A stretch of DNA of 62,462 bases from an uncultured Erythrobacteraceae bacterium. Lineage in GTDB: Bacteria > Pseudomonadota > Alphaproteobacteria > Sphingomonadales > Sphingomonadaceae. The position numbers were made by a program, and so were the translations under genes. Positions 18,695-27,884 of this stretch are shown here, one piece after another (the first letter of the stretch is position 1; every line of letters starts with the position of its first letter). Location of the stretch: NCBI GenBank assembly GCA_946482075.1, contig CAMLQG010000008.1, forward strand, positions 1 through 62,462. The letters run 5' to 3'. The notes beneath the pieces were generated by a model, which did no database searches, was not told the origin of the DNA, and saw only the letters and a program-made list of their open reading frames with translations.

Positions 18695-19852
18695 TCAGAC
18701 CGCTCGCAGGACCGTTGCTACGGCCTGGGCGGCTATGCCTTCACCTCTACCCGTGAATCCCAATCGCTCGGTGGTTGTCGCCTTGACGCTCACCGCTGCG
18801 ATGTCAACGTTCATGATCGAAGCGAGTTTCCCGCGCATGGCTTCGCGATGCGGCCCGATCTTGGGCGCTTCGCAGATGATCGTGAGATCCACATTGCCGA
18901 CGCGATAGCCAGCGCTCTGCACCAATTCCACGGCGTGCGCGAGGAATCGGACGGAAGGCGCGCCTTTCCATTGCGGATCGCCGGGCGGGAAATGCGCACC
19001 GATATCGCCGGCGGCGACCGCGCCCAGCAGGGCATCGACAATCGCGTGGATGGCGACGTCGGCATCGCTATGGCCCGCGAGGCCACGATCATGTTCGATC
19101 CTGATCCCGCCCAGCCATAATTCTCCGCCTTCCGTCAGGCGATGCACGTCATATCCTGAACCCGTTCGGATCGCTGGCGGCGCTTCCATGAAATCCTCCG
19201 CGAAAGTGATCTTGCGCAGCGCTTCGTCACCTTCCACCAGCGCCACAGCCAAGCCGGCCGCATGCGCGATCTGAGCGTCGTCACCGGCATTCGCCGGCCC
19301 GGTCCAGGCACGGTGCGCGGCGAGAATTTCGTCAAAACGAAAGGCCTGCGGCGTCTGGACGCGGCGAAGCCTATCCCGATCGGCCTTGTCCGACATGGTG
19401 TCGCCATCGGCGACCGCTAGGCTGTCCACGATCGGCAGGACCGGGATCGCCGCGGCATTTCGACCGAGCGCGTCCAGCAGGCGTGCGATCACCGCAACGG
19501 GCAGGGCAGGGCGCGCCGCATCGTGGATCAACACGCGCACGGGTCTTTTCCCCGAAAGCGTTTCGAGGGAGCGGGCAACGGATTCCTGACGGCTCGCCCC
19601 GCCTTCCACGAAGATCAGTCCTTCGATCCCTTCCGTGGCTCGTCTCGCCAACTCCTCATATCCAGGTGGGATCGCGATCACGACAGGCGCAGCGCCCGCA
19701 TCGTTCAGCGCTTCGACCGAATGACGGAGCAGCGGCTTCCCACGCCATGGCGCGAACTGCTTCGGCACGGTCTGCCCCGCACGCGTGCCTGATCCGGCCG
19801 CTACAATGACAGCGGCGAACGGGAGCAGGGAAGGGGGTCCGGCGAGACTCAT
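18695..19852 (-). CDS. ispDF: Bifunctional IspD/IspF (MEP isoprenoid pathway)
   Basis: This 385-residue fusion carries out two non-consecutive steps of isoprenoid precursor synthesis. The N-terminal half is the cytidylyltransferase (AVIVAAGSGTRAG, TVPKQF, LIHDAARP). The C-terminal half from about residue 227 is the cyclodiphosphate synthase (SGYDVHRL, GHSDADVAIHAIVDALLGA, FPPGDPQWKGA). Such fusions are common in alphaproteobacteria. The start has GAAGG upstream. It diverges from dusB across 77 bases. Confidence 0.97.
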   Translation of the reverse strand: MSLAGPPSLLPFAAVIVAAGSGTRAGQTVPKQFAPWRGKPLLRHSVEALNDAGAAPVVIAIPPGYEELARRATEGIEGLIFVEGGASRQESVARSLETLSGKRPVRVLIHDAARPALPVAVIARLLDALGRNAAAIPVLPIVDSLAVADGDTMSDKADRDRLRRVQTPQAFRFDEILAAHRAWTGPANAGDDAQIAHAAGLAVALVEGDEALRKITFAEDFMEAPPAIRTGSGYDVHRLTEGGELWLGGIRIEHDRGLAGHSDADVAIHAIVDALLGAVAAGDIGAHFPPGDPQWKGAPSVRFLAHAVELVQSAGYRVGNVDLTIICEAPKIGPHREAMRGKLASIMNVDIAAVSVKATTTERLGFTGRGEGIAAQAVATVLRAV

Positions 19853-19898
19853 GCCTTCGGGCGGGTACCGACTTGCCCGCGCGCTCGCAATCGCCTAT

Positions 19899-19925
19899 GC
19901 GCCTGCCTGTTTTTTAGGCAGGCGC
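19899..19925 (+). promoter_or_regulatory. Perfect leader hairpin immediately before dusB
   Basis: GCGCCTGCCT, a 7-base loop GTTTTTT and the exact complement AGGCAGGCGC end 4 bases before the dusB ATG. The only upstream gene is divergent, so this is not an ordinary terminator of a preceding gene. The 3' arm contains the only AGG-like ribosome-binding sequence, which would be sequestered when folded. Confidence 0.6.
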
Positions 19926-19929
19926 TTCG

Positions 19930-20946
19930 ATGGACGTGACTTCAACTCCTCCGAAACTCGATCCGGTCCGGATCGGCCCGGTCGCGATCGATTGTCCTGT
20001 GATCCTGGCGCCGATGACCGGCGTGACCGATATGCCGTTCCGCAAGCTGGTCCGCCGCTATGGTTCCGGCTTGAACGTCACGGAAATGATCGCTTCGCCG
20101 GCGATGATCCGGGAAACGCGCCAATCCCTGCAAAAGGCGGCGTGGGATGCGGTGGAAGAACCGGTCTCCTTGCAGCTTGCCGGTTGCAGTCCGAAGGAGA
20201 TGGCGGAAGCGGCCAAGCTCAATGAGGATCGCGGCGCGGCGATCATCGACATCAACATGGGTTGTCCGGTCAAGAAGGTCGTGAACGGTGAGGCGGGTTC
20301 CGCCCTGATGCGCGATCTGCCGCTGGCGGCATCGCTGATCGAAGCGACGGTGAAGGCGGTTTCCGTGCCCGTCACGGTCAAGATGCGCATGGGTTGGGAT
20401 CATGCGTCGCTCAATGCTCCGGAACTGGCGCGCATCGCGGAGGATCTGGGCGCCCGACTGATCACCGTCCATGGCCGCACACGCAATCAGATGTACAAGG
20501 GATCTGCCGATTGGGCCTTCGTCCGCAAGGTGAAGGAGGCGGTTTCGGTGCCCGTGATCGTGAACGGCGATATCTGTACGATAGAGGATACCGCTACGGC
20601 TTTGGACCAAAGCGGGGCAGACGGGGCGATGATCGGACGCGGCGCCTATGGCAAGCCCTGGCTGCTAGGGCAGGTGATGCATTGGTTGCGTACCGGCCAG
20701 AAGCGGCCGGACCCGTCTTTGGACGAGCAATTCGCCCTGATCATAGAACATTATCACGGGATGCTCGATCACTACGGCAGGGATGTCGGCGTGAAGATCG
20801 CCCGCAAGCATCTGGGCTGGTACACCAAGGGGCTCCCCGGTTCGGCGGAGTTCCGCAACATGGTCAATTTCGTGGACGATCCCGGCCGGGTGATCGACGA
20901 ACTGGAACGTTTCTACGCGCCGTTCCTCCACCGGCAAGCCGCGTGA
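19930..20946 (+). CDS. dusB: tRNA-dihydrouridine synthase B (NifR3 type)
   Basis: This 338-residue FMN enzyme reduces specific uridines of tRNA to dihydrouridine. It shows [35 protein letters not shown] with the catalytic Cys, [26 protein letters not shown] and [11 protein letters not shown]. In alphaproteobacteria this gene (historically nifR3) heads the ntrBC operon, as it does here. Its stop overlaps the ntrB GTG start by 4 bases. Translation may be controlled by the hairpin at 19899-19925. Confidence 0.95.
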   Translation: MDVTSTPPKLDPVRIGPVAIDCPVILAPMTGVTDMPFRKLVRRYGSGLNVTEMIASPAMIRETRQSLQKAAWDAVEEPVSLQLAGCSPKEMAEAAKLNEDRGAAIIDINMGCPVKKVVNGEAGSALMRDLPLAASLIEATVKAVSVPVTVKMRMGWDHASLNAPELARIAEDLGARLITVHGRTRNQMYKGSADWAFVRKVKEAVSVPVIVNGDICTIEDTATALDQSGADGAMIGRGAYGKPWLLGQVMHWLRTGQKRPDPSLDEQFALIIEHYHGMLDHYGRDVGVKIARKHLGWYTKGLPGSAEFRNMVNFVDDPGRVIDELERFYAPFLHRQAA

Positions 20947-22019
20947 CGGATCTGCCCGACGGCCAGCGCCTGCTTTCCAGCCTGGCGCTGGTGGCCTTGG
21001 TGCTCGATCCTGAACTGCGCATCCGCAACGTCAATCCGGCGGGCGAACAGATGCTTGGTTTCAGCGCCCGCCGTCTGGATGGCCGCAAGCTCGACGAACT
21101 GATTTCCTTCTCGGAATCCCGTCTGAACGAATGGGTAAGACAGGGGGATGTGCAGATCTCCGCTCACGCGGTGGACATCGCGATCGATGGTTCCCCTCCG
21201 CTGCGCGTCGATCTTACGCTTGCTCCCGTAAGCGATTTCCCCGGTTGGCAGGTGATGACCCTGCATCTCATCGGCAGCGCGGAAGAGCTGGAGGAAACGA
21301 ACGAACGGGCCGTCCGCACCCCGGCAATCCTGGCGCATGAGATCAAGAACCCGCTCGCAGCCATTCGCGGCGCAGCGCAACTGCTCGCCCGCAGCATCGC
21401 GGAGAAGGAGAAGGGCTTCACCAACCTGATCGCGGAAGAAGTTGATCGGATCGCCAAGCTCATCGATCGGATGCAGTCGCTCGGGCGTGAACAGCCGGAA
21501 CCGGTCAGCGAATGCAATCTTCATGAGGCGATCCATCGCGCGCGCGCCGTGGTCGAGACTGCGGCCGAGGAAACCGTGCAACTGGTCGAGGAATTCGATC
21601 CGTCGCTGCCCATGGTGCTGGGCAATGCCGACGGTCTTGTCCAGGTGTTGATCAATCTGATCGCCAATGCGCGCGATGCTTGCCGGGATGCGAAGGAACC
21701 GCGCATCGTCCTGCGAACCCGGTTTGTCAGCGGTTTCGTGATGAATGCCATCCGTCTGGGCCGGCCGATCCGCCTGCCGATCGAAGTGCGGGTGAGCGAT
21801 AACGGCCCCGGTATCGATCCGGCGGTGAAGGATCATATCTTCGAACCGTTCGTCTCCAGCAAGAAGAACGGGCAGGGGCTGGGGCTTGCGCTGGTCAAGA
21901 AGCTGGTCCGGGACATGGACGGGCGTATCAGCGTCGAACGGGAAGACGCGACCGGGCAGACTCATTTCAGCGTCCATCTTCCGATGGCGAAAACGCAGGG
22001 AGGCGTGAGGGCGGCATGA
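20943..22019 (+). CDS. ntrB: Nitrogen regulation sensor histidine kinase NtrB
   Basis: This 358-residue cytosolic kinase/phosphatase controls NtrC in response to nitrogen status through PII. An N-terminal PAS domain (about 1-120) is followed by the H-box [13 protein letters not shown] (His near residue 132), an N-box in [12 protein letters not shown] and the G-boxes [10 protein letters not shown] and [13 protein letters not shown] chose the GTG at 20943, which overlaps the dusB stop (GTGA). The frame stays open far upstream inside dusB, but that part is not NtrB-like. The end overlaps ntrC by 4 bases (ATGA). Confidence 0.94.
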   Translation: MTDLPDGQRLLSSLALVALVLDPELRIRNVNPAGEQMLGFSARRLDGRKLDELISFSESRLNEWVRQGDVQISAHAVDIAIDGSPPLRVDLTLAPVSDFPGWQVMTLHLIGSAEELEETNERAVRTPAILAHEIKNPLAAIRGAAQLLARSIAEKEKGFTNLIAEEVDRIAKLIDRMQSLGREQPEPVSECNLHEAIHRARAVVETAAEETVQLVEEFDPSLPMVLGNADGLVQVLINLIANARDACRDAKEPRIVLRTRFVSGFVMNAIRLGRPIRLPIEVRVSDNGPGIDPAVKDHIFEPFVSSKKNGQGLGLALVKKLVRDMDGRISVEREDATGQTHFSVHLPMAKTQGGVRAA

Positions 22020-23428
22020 GTCAGAAGGTGCTGCTGGTCGAGGACGACGAGTCGATCGCGATCGTGATCAAGACGGCCCTTGAAGCGGAAGGCATGTCCG
22101 TGGATCGCTGCGCGAGCATATCCTGCCGCGATCGGGCGCTGCTGGACAGCAAGTTCGACGCCCTGCTGACCGATGTGATGCTGACCGACGGTGACGGTAT
22201 CGAGAGCTTGGCCGATGTGCGCGCCGATCATCCCGACTTGCCGATCATCATATTGTCGGCCCAGAACACGCTCGATACGGCGGTACGCGCAACGGATACG
22301 GGCGCATTCGAATATTTCCCCAAGCCCTTCGATCTCGATGAACTGGTCCGCGCCGTTCAGCAGGCGATCGCTGCTGGAAAGCAGGCGCCGGATATGGTCC
22401 ATGCCGATGCGGCGGGCCTGCCGCTGGTCGGGCGCAGCCAGGCGATGCAGGGCGTGTATCGCATGATCACGCGTGTCCTGCACAATGATCTGACCGTGCT
22501 GATTCTCGGCGAATCCGGTACCGGCAAGGAACTGGTGGCGGAAGCGATCCACGAGCTTGGTTCGCGTCGCACCGGTCCCTTCGTCGCGGTGAATACGGCC
22601 GCGATTCCGAAGGACCTGATCGAAAGCGAGCTGTTCGGACATGAAAAGGGCGCTTTCACCGGTGCGGTGTCGCGCGGCATCGGCAAGTTCGAACAGGCCA
22701 GCGGCGGCACGCTGTTCCTGGATGAAATCGGCGACATGCCGATCGAGGCGCAGACCCGCCTTCTGCGCGCGCTTCAATCCGGGCGCATCCGTCGTGTCGG
22801 GGGGCGCGAGGAGATCGCGATCGACGTGCGCATCATCGCGGCGACCAATCGCGACCTCACGCCGATGATCGCCGAGGGACTGTTCCGAGAAGATCTGTTC
22901 TATCGTCTGAATGTCGTCCCGATCCAGCTGCCGCCGTTGCGCGAACGTGGAGACGATATCGAGGCGCTGGCGCGACATTTCCTCATCCAGGCGGCCAAGG
23001 AAGGGCTCCCGCGCCACCAGCTGGCGGATGACGCCGTAGCGTTGCTGATGCGCCAGCCCTGGCGAGGGAACGTGCGGGAACTGCGCAACGTGATCTATCG
23101 TCTGGCTTTGCTGGCCCGGGAAGAGAAAATCGACGCGCCGGCCGTAAGCACGCTGCTGGAAGAGAAGCCGGTTATCAATGCGCCGGGCGACGCGGTGGAT
23201 TTCAAGGCCGCGCTCGACAATTGGCTGATGGATACCGCCCCGCCGCCGGGCCAGATGTATGACGAAGCGTTAGCCGCGTTCGAACGGCCGCTGTTCGAAC
23301 ATGCTTTGGCGGAGACGGGGGGAAATCGCCTGAAAGCCGCGCAATTGCTAGGAATAAACCGCAATACGTTGCGTAAGCGGTTAGGTGATCTGGCGATCGA
23401 TCCGCAGCGCTTCCTCAAGCGCGGCTGA
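22016..23428 (+). CDS. ntrC: Nitrogen regulation response regulator NtrC
   Basis: This 470-residue sigma-54 activator has a receiver domain (phospho-acceptor Asp53 in LLTDVMLTDG, conserved Lys in YFPKPFDL), an AAA+ domain with Walker A GESGTGKE, the sigma-54 contact motif GAFTGA, Walker B GGTLFLDEIGDMP and a Fis-type HTH at the C-terminus (LKAAQLLGINRNTLRKRL). All hallmarks of an active NtrC are intact. It is coupled to ntrB, and the ntrY frame begins about 70 bases downstream. Confidence 0.97.
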   Translation: MSQKVLLVEDDESIAIVIKTALEAEGMSVDRCASISCRDRALLDSKFDALLTDVMLTDGDGIESLADVRADHPDLPIIILSAQNTLDTAVRATDTGAFEYFPKPFDLDELVRAVQQAIAAGKQAPDMVHADAAGLPLVGRSQAMQGVYRMITRVLHNDLTVLILGESGTGKELVAEAIHELGSRRTGPFVAVNTAAIPKDLIESELFGHEKGAFTGAVSRGIGKFEQASGGTLFLDEIGDMPIEAQTRLLRALQSGRIRRVGGREEIAIDVRIIAATNRDLTPMIAEGLFREDLFYRLNVVPIQLPPLRERGDDIEALARHFLIQAAKEGLPRHQLADDAVALLMRQPWRGNVRELRNVIYRLALLAREEKIDAPAVSTLLEEKPVINAPGDAVDFKAALDNWLMDTAPPPGQMYDEALAAFERPLFEHALAETGGNRLKAAQLLGINRNTLRKRLGDLAIDPQRFLKRG

Positions 23429-23497
23429 CGCTTTCCCCAATTTAAGCAGCGGCCTGCCGAAAAGCACTTGCATTCTTGCAACAGGGCCGTTGTAAGC

Positions 23498-25732
23498 ATG
23501 CAACTAATGGCTGGAGAAGCGCTTCACACCGAGAGGAAATCGCCGCGTTGGTGGCGCAATCTGCTCGTGATTTCGCGGCGCGCGAATTTCTTCCGAATCC
23601 TTGAAGTAGTGAGCGCGGCGACGCTCGTCGCAATGATCATTACAGGATGGTTCGTGCTCTCCAGGGCCCCTAGTGCCGGCGGACTGCTTCCATCGAGCCA
23701 ATCGGCCACACTTCTGATCGGCACGCTGATCCCGGCGATGGCGCTGCTGGTCCTGCTGGGCCGAAGGCTGGCGATCAAACGCGCAGCAGGCAGTACTGCG
23801 CGCATGCATGTACGCCTGGTGTTCATCTTTTCGATGATCGCTGCCGTGCCCACCCTGCTAGTCGCGATCTTCGCAGCGATCCTCTTCCAGTCTGGGATCG
23901 AATTCTGGTTCTCCGACAATTCGCGCGGCATGCTCGAGAACGCGAACAAGCTGGCGCGCGGCTATTACGAGCAGAACTTGCGCGATGTGGGGAACGAGAC
24001 GGTCACGATGGCGGGCGACGTTCGCTACGCACTCGGAAAATACTCGATCGCCAGCCCGGAGTTCGCCGAGGAATATTCCTACCAGGTCGTCGCGCGCAAG
24101 CTGAACGAGTCCGCCATTCTGCAGAAGATGCCCGACGGGAAACTGCGCACCGCCGCCATCGTCGATCCTGAAAAGCAGACTGAACGCCAGCTCATCAGCG
24201 TGGAAACGCTGCGCCGCATCGATGAAGGGCAGCCGGTGGTGGTGAATGCCAGCGCCCAGCGGATCGAGGCGTTTTCCGTGATCGATCGGGGCGCGGGCAT
24301 ATATCTCTATGCGGCGCGCAATTCCGACGCATTGGCGCTCAGCCAGTGGGAACGAGCGCAAAGCGTGCGCAAGGCCTACGACGTCTTGGCGAGCAGGGCG
24401 CATGCGCTTCAGCTGCGTTTCAATCTGGCACTGTTCCTCGTATCGCTCGGGCTGGTGTGGCTCGCCATCTGGTTCGCGCTGCGATTTGCGGATCGCCAGG
24501 TGCAGCCGCTCACAGAACTTGTCGCCGCTGCCCGGAGGATTGGCGCGGGCAATTATGCGCTGCGCGTCGAAGGGCGGACCGGGCCTGATGAAATCGGTCT
24601 TCTCAATCGCGCCTTCAATCGCATGATGGCGCAAATCGAGCAGCAGACCAAGGATCTGGTCGGCGCCAACGTTCAGCTGGAGCAACGACGCGCCGTCATA
24701 GAGGCCGTCCTGGAATCGATCACGGCAGGCATCGTCTCGCTCAACCAGGACGGCGCGGTATTGCTGATGAACAGTTCGGCGCAGAAGCTGCTGCTGGATC
24801 GCGTCGGGCCTGCGCCGGTGGGGCTGAGACTGGAAGAGATCGCGCCGCAATTCGCGGCCATGCTGGGCGCGGAAGTGTCCGGCGGCATCGTCCATTACAA
24901 GAAGGACGGCGAGCTCCTGACGCTTGCGGTCAAGATCGCGCGGGCCACTGACGGTCACGTGATCACCTTCGAGGATATCACGCGCCAACTGGTCGACCAG
25001 CGCCAGGCTGCATGGTCTGACGTCGCCCGCCGTATCGCGCATGAGATCAAGAATCCGCTGACGCCGATCCAATTGGCGACAGAACGGCTCAGCCGGCGTT
25101 ACCGCAAGCAGATCCATTCCGATGGCGAACTGTTCGAGGAACTGACCAATACCATCATCCGCCAGGTCAGCGACCTGCGTCGCATGGTGGACGAGTTCTC
25201 TTCCTTCGCCCGCCTTCCGAAACCGGTCTTTCGGCAGGAGAACGCGGTCGATCTCGTGCGGCAGGCGCTCTTCCTCCAGGAGGTCGCGCGGCCCGATATC
25301 GATTTCGATTTCACCGCCGGCGAAGACGTGCCCGAACTGATCGCGTGCGATCGGCACCAGTTCGGCCAAGCGATGACGAATGTGCTGAAAAACGCGGTTG
25401 AAGCGGTCGAGACGCGTATGCGCGACGCGGGCCCGGACTATCGGGGCCGCATCGTGGTGCGCGCGAACGGCGAGCGGGAATATCTCTGCGTCGAAGTCGA
25501 GGACAACGGCATCGGCCTGCCGGAGGATCGCGAAAGGATCGTCGAGCCCTATGTCACGACGCGCGAGAAGGGCACCGGCCTTGGCCTCGCGATCGTGAAC
25601 AAGATCATCGAGGAACATGGCGGCGAAATGAGCTTCGCCAGCGTGCCGAGTGGCGGCACGCTGGTGACGCTGAGGTTTGCGCTGGATCCGCTTGCGGAAG
25701 ATGGTGGCGCGCAGATCGCCGAACGAATTTGA
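23498..25732 (+). CDS. ntrY: Nitrogen regulation sensor histidine kinase NtrY
   Basis: This membrane kinase of about 744 residues has three to four N-terminal helices and a periplasmic region to about residue 300. A HAMP segment follows the helix LALFLVSLGLVWLAIWFALR, then a PAS domain, H-box [18 protein letters not shown]-box NVLKNAVEAVE and G-boxes VEDNGIGLPED and GTGLGLAIVNKI. NtrY works with NtrX in nitrogen and redox control. The start is uncertain: ATG at 23498 is chosen, with ATG 23507 and TTG 23468 as alternatives and no strong ribosome site at any of them. Confidence 0.93.
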   Translation: MQLMAGEALHTERKSPRWWRNLLVISRRANFFRILEVVSAATLVAMIITGWFVLSRAPSAGGLLPSSQSATLLIGTLIPAMALLVLLGRRLAIKRAAGSTARMHVRLVFIFSMIAAVPTLLVAIFAAILFQSGIEFWFSDNSRGMLENANKLARGYYEQNLRDVGNETVTMAGDVRYALGKYSIASPEFAEEYSYQVVARKLNESAILQKMPDGKLRTAAIVDPEKQTERQLISVETLRRIDEGQPVVVNASAQRIEAFSVIDRGAGIYLYAARNSDALALSQWERAQSVRKAYDVLASRAHALQLRFNLALFLVSLGLVWLAIWFALRFADRQVQPLTELVAAARRIGAGNYALRVEGRTGPDEIGLLNRAFNRMMAQIEQQTKDLVGANVQLEQRRAVIEAVLESITAGIVSLNQDGAVLLMNSSAQKLLLDRVGPAPVGLRLEEIAPQFAAMLGAEVSGGIVHYKKDGELLTLAVKIARATDGHVITFEDITRQLVDQRQAAWSDVARRIAHEIKNPLTPIQLATERLSRRYRKQIHSDGELFEELTNTIIRQVSDLRRMVDEFSSFARLPKPVFRQENAVDLVRQALFLQEVARPDIDFDFTAGEDVPELIACDRHQFGQAMTNVLKNAVEAVETRMRDAGPDYRGRIVVRANGEREYLCVEVEDNGIGLPEDRERIVEPYVTTREKGTGLGLAIVNKIIEEHGGEMSFASVPSGGTLVTLRFALDPLAEDGGAQIAERI

Positions 25733-25749
25733 TGGGAAGGAGACACCCA

Positions 25750-27135
25750 ATGGCGCTCGACATTCTGATCGTCGACGATGAACGCGACATTCGCGAACTC
25801 GTGGCCGGAGTGCTGAGCGACGAGGGCTACGAGTGCAGAACCGCGGGCGACAGCATGTCCGCGCTCGACGCGATCGACAAATGCCGTCCCAGCCTCGTGT
25901 TGTTGGATGTCTGGCTGCATGGCAGCCCGATGGACGGGCTGGAAGTGCTCGACGCGATCAAGCAGCGCGAGCCGGATCTCCCGGTGATCATCTTCTCCGG
26001 GCACGGTAATATCGACACTGCGGTTTCGGCAGTCAGCAGGGGCGCAGTGGATTTCATCGAGAAGCCGTTCGAAGCCGAAAGGCTGCTGCTTCTTGTCGAG
26101 AGGGCTACGGCCACCGAGCGTCTTCGGCGGGAAAACGCGCAGCTGCGTCAGGATTTCAGCGTGATCGAGGAATTCCACGGCAACAGCAGCGCGATCAATC
26201 AGGTCCGCGCAACGCTGAAGCGCGTGGCAAGCACCGGAAGCAGGGTTCTGATCAGCGGCCTGGCCGGTTCTGGCAAGGAAGTCGCCGCGCGCCTGCTTCA
26301 CAGCTGGAGCATGCGCGCCGGAAACGCTTTCGTCATCGTCAACTCTGCCCGCATCACTCCGGAACGTTTCGAACAGGAGTTGTTCGGCGAAGAGGTGGAT
26401 GGCAAGCTCGTTCGCGCGGGCCTGCTGGAAATGGCGGATGGCGGCACCCTCTATCTCGACGAAGTGGCGGATATGCCGCTGTCCACGCAGGCCCGCATCC
26501 TGCGGGTGCTTACGGAGCAGAGCTTCGTGCGCGTCGGCGGCACGCGGCAGATCCGTGTCGACGTGCGGGTCGTTTCGTCGACCTCGCGGGATCTCGAAAA
26601 GGAAATCGAGGAAAGGCGGTTCCGCGAAGATTTGTTTTATCGCCTGAACGTGGTTCCGGTGGTGATCCCCGCGCTCGCCGACCGGCGAGAGGACATCCCC
26701 GCGCTCGCGACCCACTTCTTCGCTCGCTATGCAGCCGAGCATGGCGTTCCGGCTCCGGATATCACGCCCGAAGCGATGGCGGCGCTGCAGGCGCATGACT
26801 GGCCCGGAAATGTGCGGCAGTTGCGAAATGTGGTTGAGCGGACCGTGATTCTGGCGCCGCGCGATCGCCTGGATCGAATCGATGCCGACCTCCTGCCGCC
26901 TGAATTGTCTGACGGAAAGACGGAAGGCAGTGCGGGCGTTTCTTCCCTGATGGGCGTGCCGTTGCGCGAGGCAAGAGAAAGCTTCGAGCGCGAATATCTG
27001 CGGATTCAGATCCGTCGTTTTTCAGGTAACATCTCGAAAACTGCGGGCTTTATTGGAATGGAAAGATCCGCCTTGCACCGAAAACTCAAGCTGCTCGGCA
27101 TGTCTGAGCGCGAAGAGGAAGTGCGGGAAGAATAA
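25750..27135 (+). CDS. ntrX: Nitrogen regulation response regulator NtrX
   Basis: This 461-residue regulator has a receiver domain (Asp53 in VLLDVWLHG), an AAA+ domain and a Fis-type HTH (ISKTAGFIGMERSALHRKL). The Walker A is GLAGSGKE, and the sigma-54 loop motif GAFTGA is absent: the equivalent stretch reads LFGEEVDGKLVRAG. This is typical of the NtrX family and suggests it regulates without remodelling sigma-54 polymerase. The ATG at 25750 has GGAAGGAG upstream; a longer frame from 25729 overlaps the ntrY stop and is less likely. It lies directly downstream of its kinase. Confidence 0.95.
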   Translation: MALDILIVDDERDIRELVAGVLSDEGYECRTAGDSMSALDAIDKCRPSLVLLDVWLHGSPMDGLEVLDAIKQREPDLPVIIFSGHGNIDTAVSAVSRGAVDFIEKPFEAERLLLLVERATATERLRRENAQLRQDFSVIEEFHGNSSAINQVRATLKRVASTGSRVLISGLAGSGKEVAARLLHSWSMRAGNAFVIVNSARITPERFEQELFGEEVDGKLVRAGLLEMADGGTLYLDEVADMPLSTQARILRVLTEQSFVRVGGTRQIRVDVRVVSSTSRDLEKEIEERRFREDLFYRLNVVPVVIPALADRREDIPALATHFFARYAAEHGVPAPDITPEAMAALQAHDWPGNVRQLRNVVERTVILAPRDRLDRIDADLLPPELSDGKTEGSAGVSSLMGVPLREARESFEREYLRIQIRRFSGNISKTAGFIGMERSALHRKLKLLGMSEREEEVREE

Positions 27136-27282
27136 ACTTCCGGTTTGAAAAGTTCTTTGCCGCGCTGCGGAAACACCATAGAACGGAGAAGAAATTCGGC
27201 TGTCATCATGGTTCGATAGGGACTTTGATGCTGCCAGAACGCGGATCGTGAAAAGCGGCCGCCAACAAACAGGAGTCAAAAA

Positions 27283-27858
27283 GTGGCCACTACACCAGGA
27301 CGAACCCTTTCTGCGCGCCCACGCGCCAAATCGGCGGCGGAAGAGGTATCACCGCCGGTCTCGGCGAATGTGATCAAGGGCCAGAACCTGCAGGACGCGT
27401 TCCTGAACCTGCTGCGCAAGAACAAGACGCCGGTGACGATGTTCCTCGTCAAGGGCGTTAAGCTGCAGGGAATCGTAACCTGGTTCGACAATTTCTCGAT
27501 CCTGCTTCGGCGCGACGGCCAGTCCCAATTGGTGTATAAGCACGCTATCTCCACGATCATGCCCAGCCAGCCGCTCGACGCGAAGCAGTTCGGCGCGATC
27601 GGCGAGGGTAACCGCAAGCAGCGGCTGCTGCAGGATGTTTTTCTGACCAGCGTGCGCGATGCGGGAGTCCAGGTGACGATGTTCCTGGTGAATGGCGTGA
27701 TGTTGCAAGGCAAGATCGCTGCATTCGACCTGTTTTGCACTCTGCTCGAGCGTGAAGGCTATGTTCAGCTGGCCTATAAGCACGCGGTATCGACGATACA
27801 GCCCGCCGCGCCGGTCGATCTGACCGGCGATGTAGACGGGGAAGGCGAGGACGACTGA
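27283..27858 (+). CDS. hfq: RNA chaperone Hfq, tandem (two Sm domains in one chain)
   Basis: This 191-residue protein is about twice the usual Hfq length because it contains two complete Sm-fold repeats: residues about 34-95 ([20 protein letters not shown], ending [11 protein letters not shown]) and 113-175 ([20 protein letters not shown], ending [11 protein letters not shown]). Each keeps an Sm1-like block and the YKHA Sm2 signature. Hfq normally forms a homohexamer that pairs small RNAs with mRNAs; a trimer of this chain could give the same ring. The GTG start has AGGAG 7 bases upstream. The tail is acidic (DVDGEGEDD). The position after ntrYX and before hflX is classical for alphaproteobacteria. 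Confidence 0.95.
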   Translation: MATTPGRTLSARPRAKSAAEEVSPPVSANVIKGQNLQDAFLNLLRKNKTPVTMFLVKGVKLQGIVTWFDNFSILLRRDGQSQLVYKHAISTIMPSQPLDAKQFGAIGEGNRKQRLLQDVFLTSVRDAGVQVTMFLVNGVMLQGKIAAFDLFCTLLEREGYVQLAYKHAVSTIQPAAPVDLTGDVDGEGEDD

Positions 27859-27884
27859 GCTTTACAAGTGAATTTGCCGGCGAG

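Noticed and set aside
23858..25750. A 630-codon open frame opposite ntrY
   Set aside because: It is an antisense shadow of ntrY, which carries all kinase motifs.
27283..27858. Tandem Hfq as an assembly or frameshift artefact
   Set aside because: The two Sm repeats differ strongly in sequence and are joined by a continuous linker in one frame, so this is a true gene fusion rather than duplication error.
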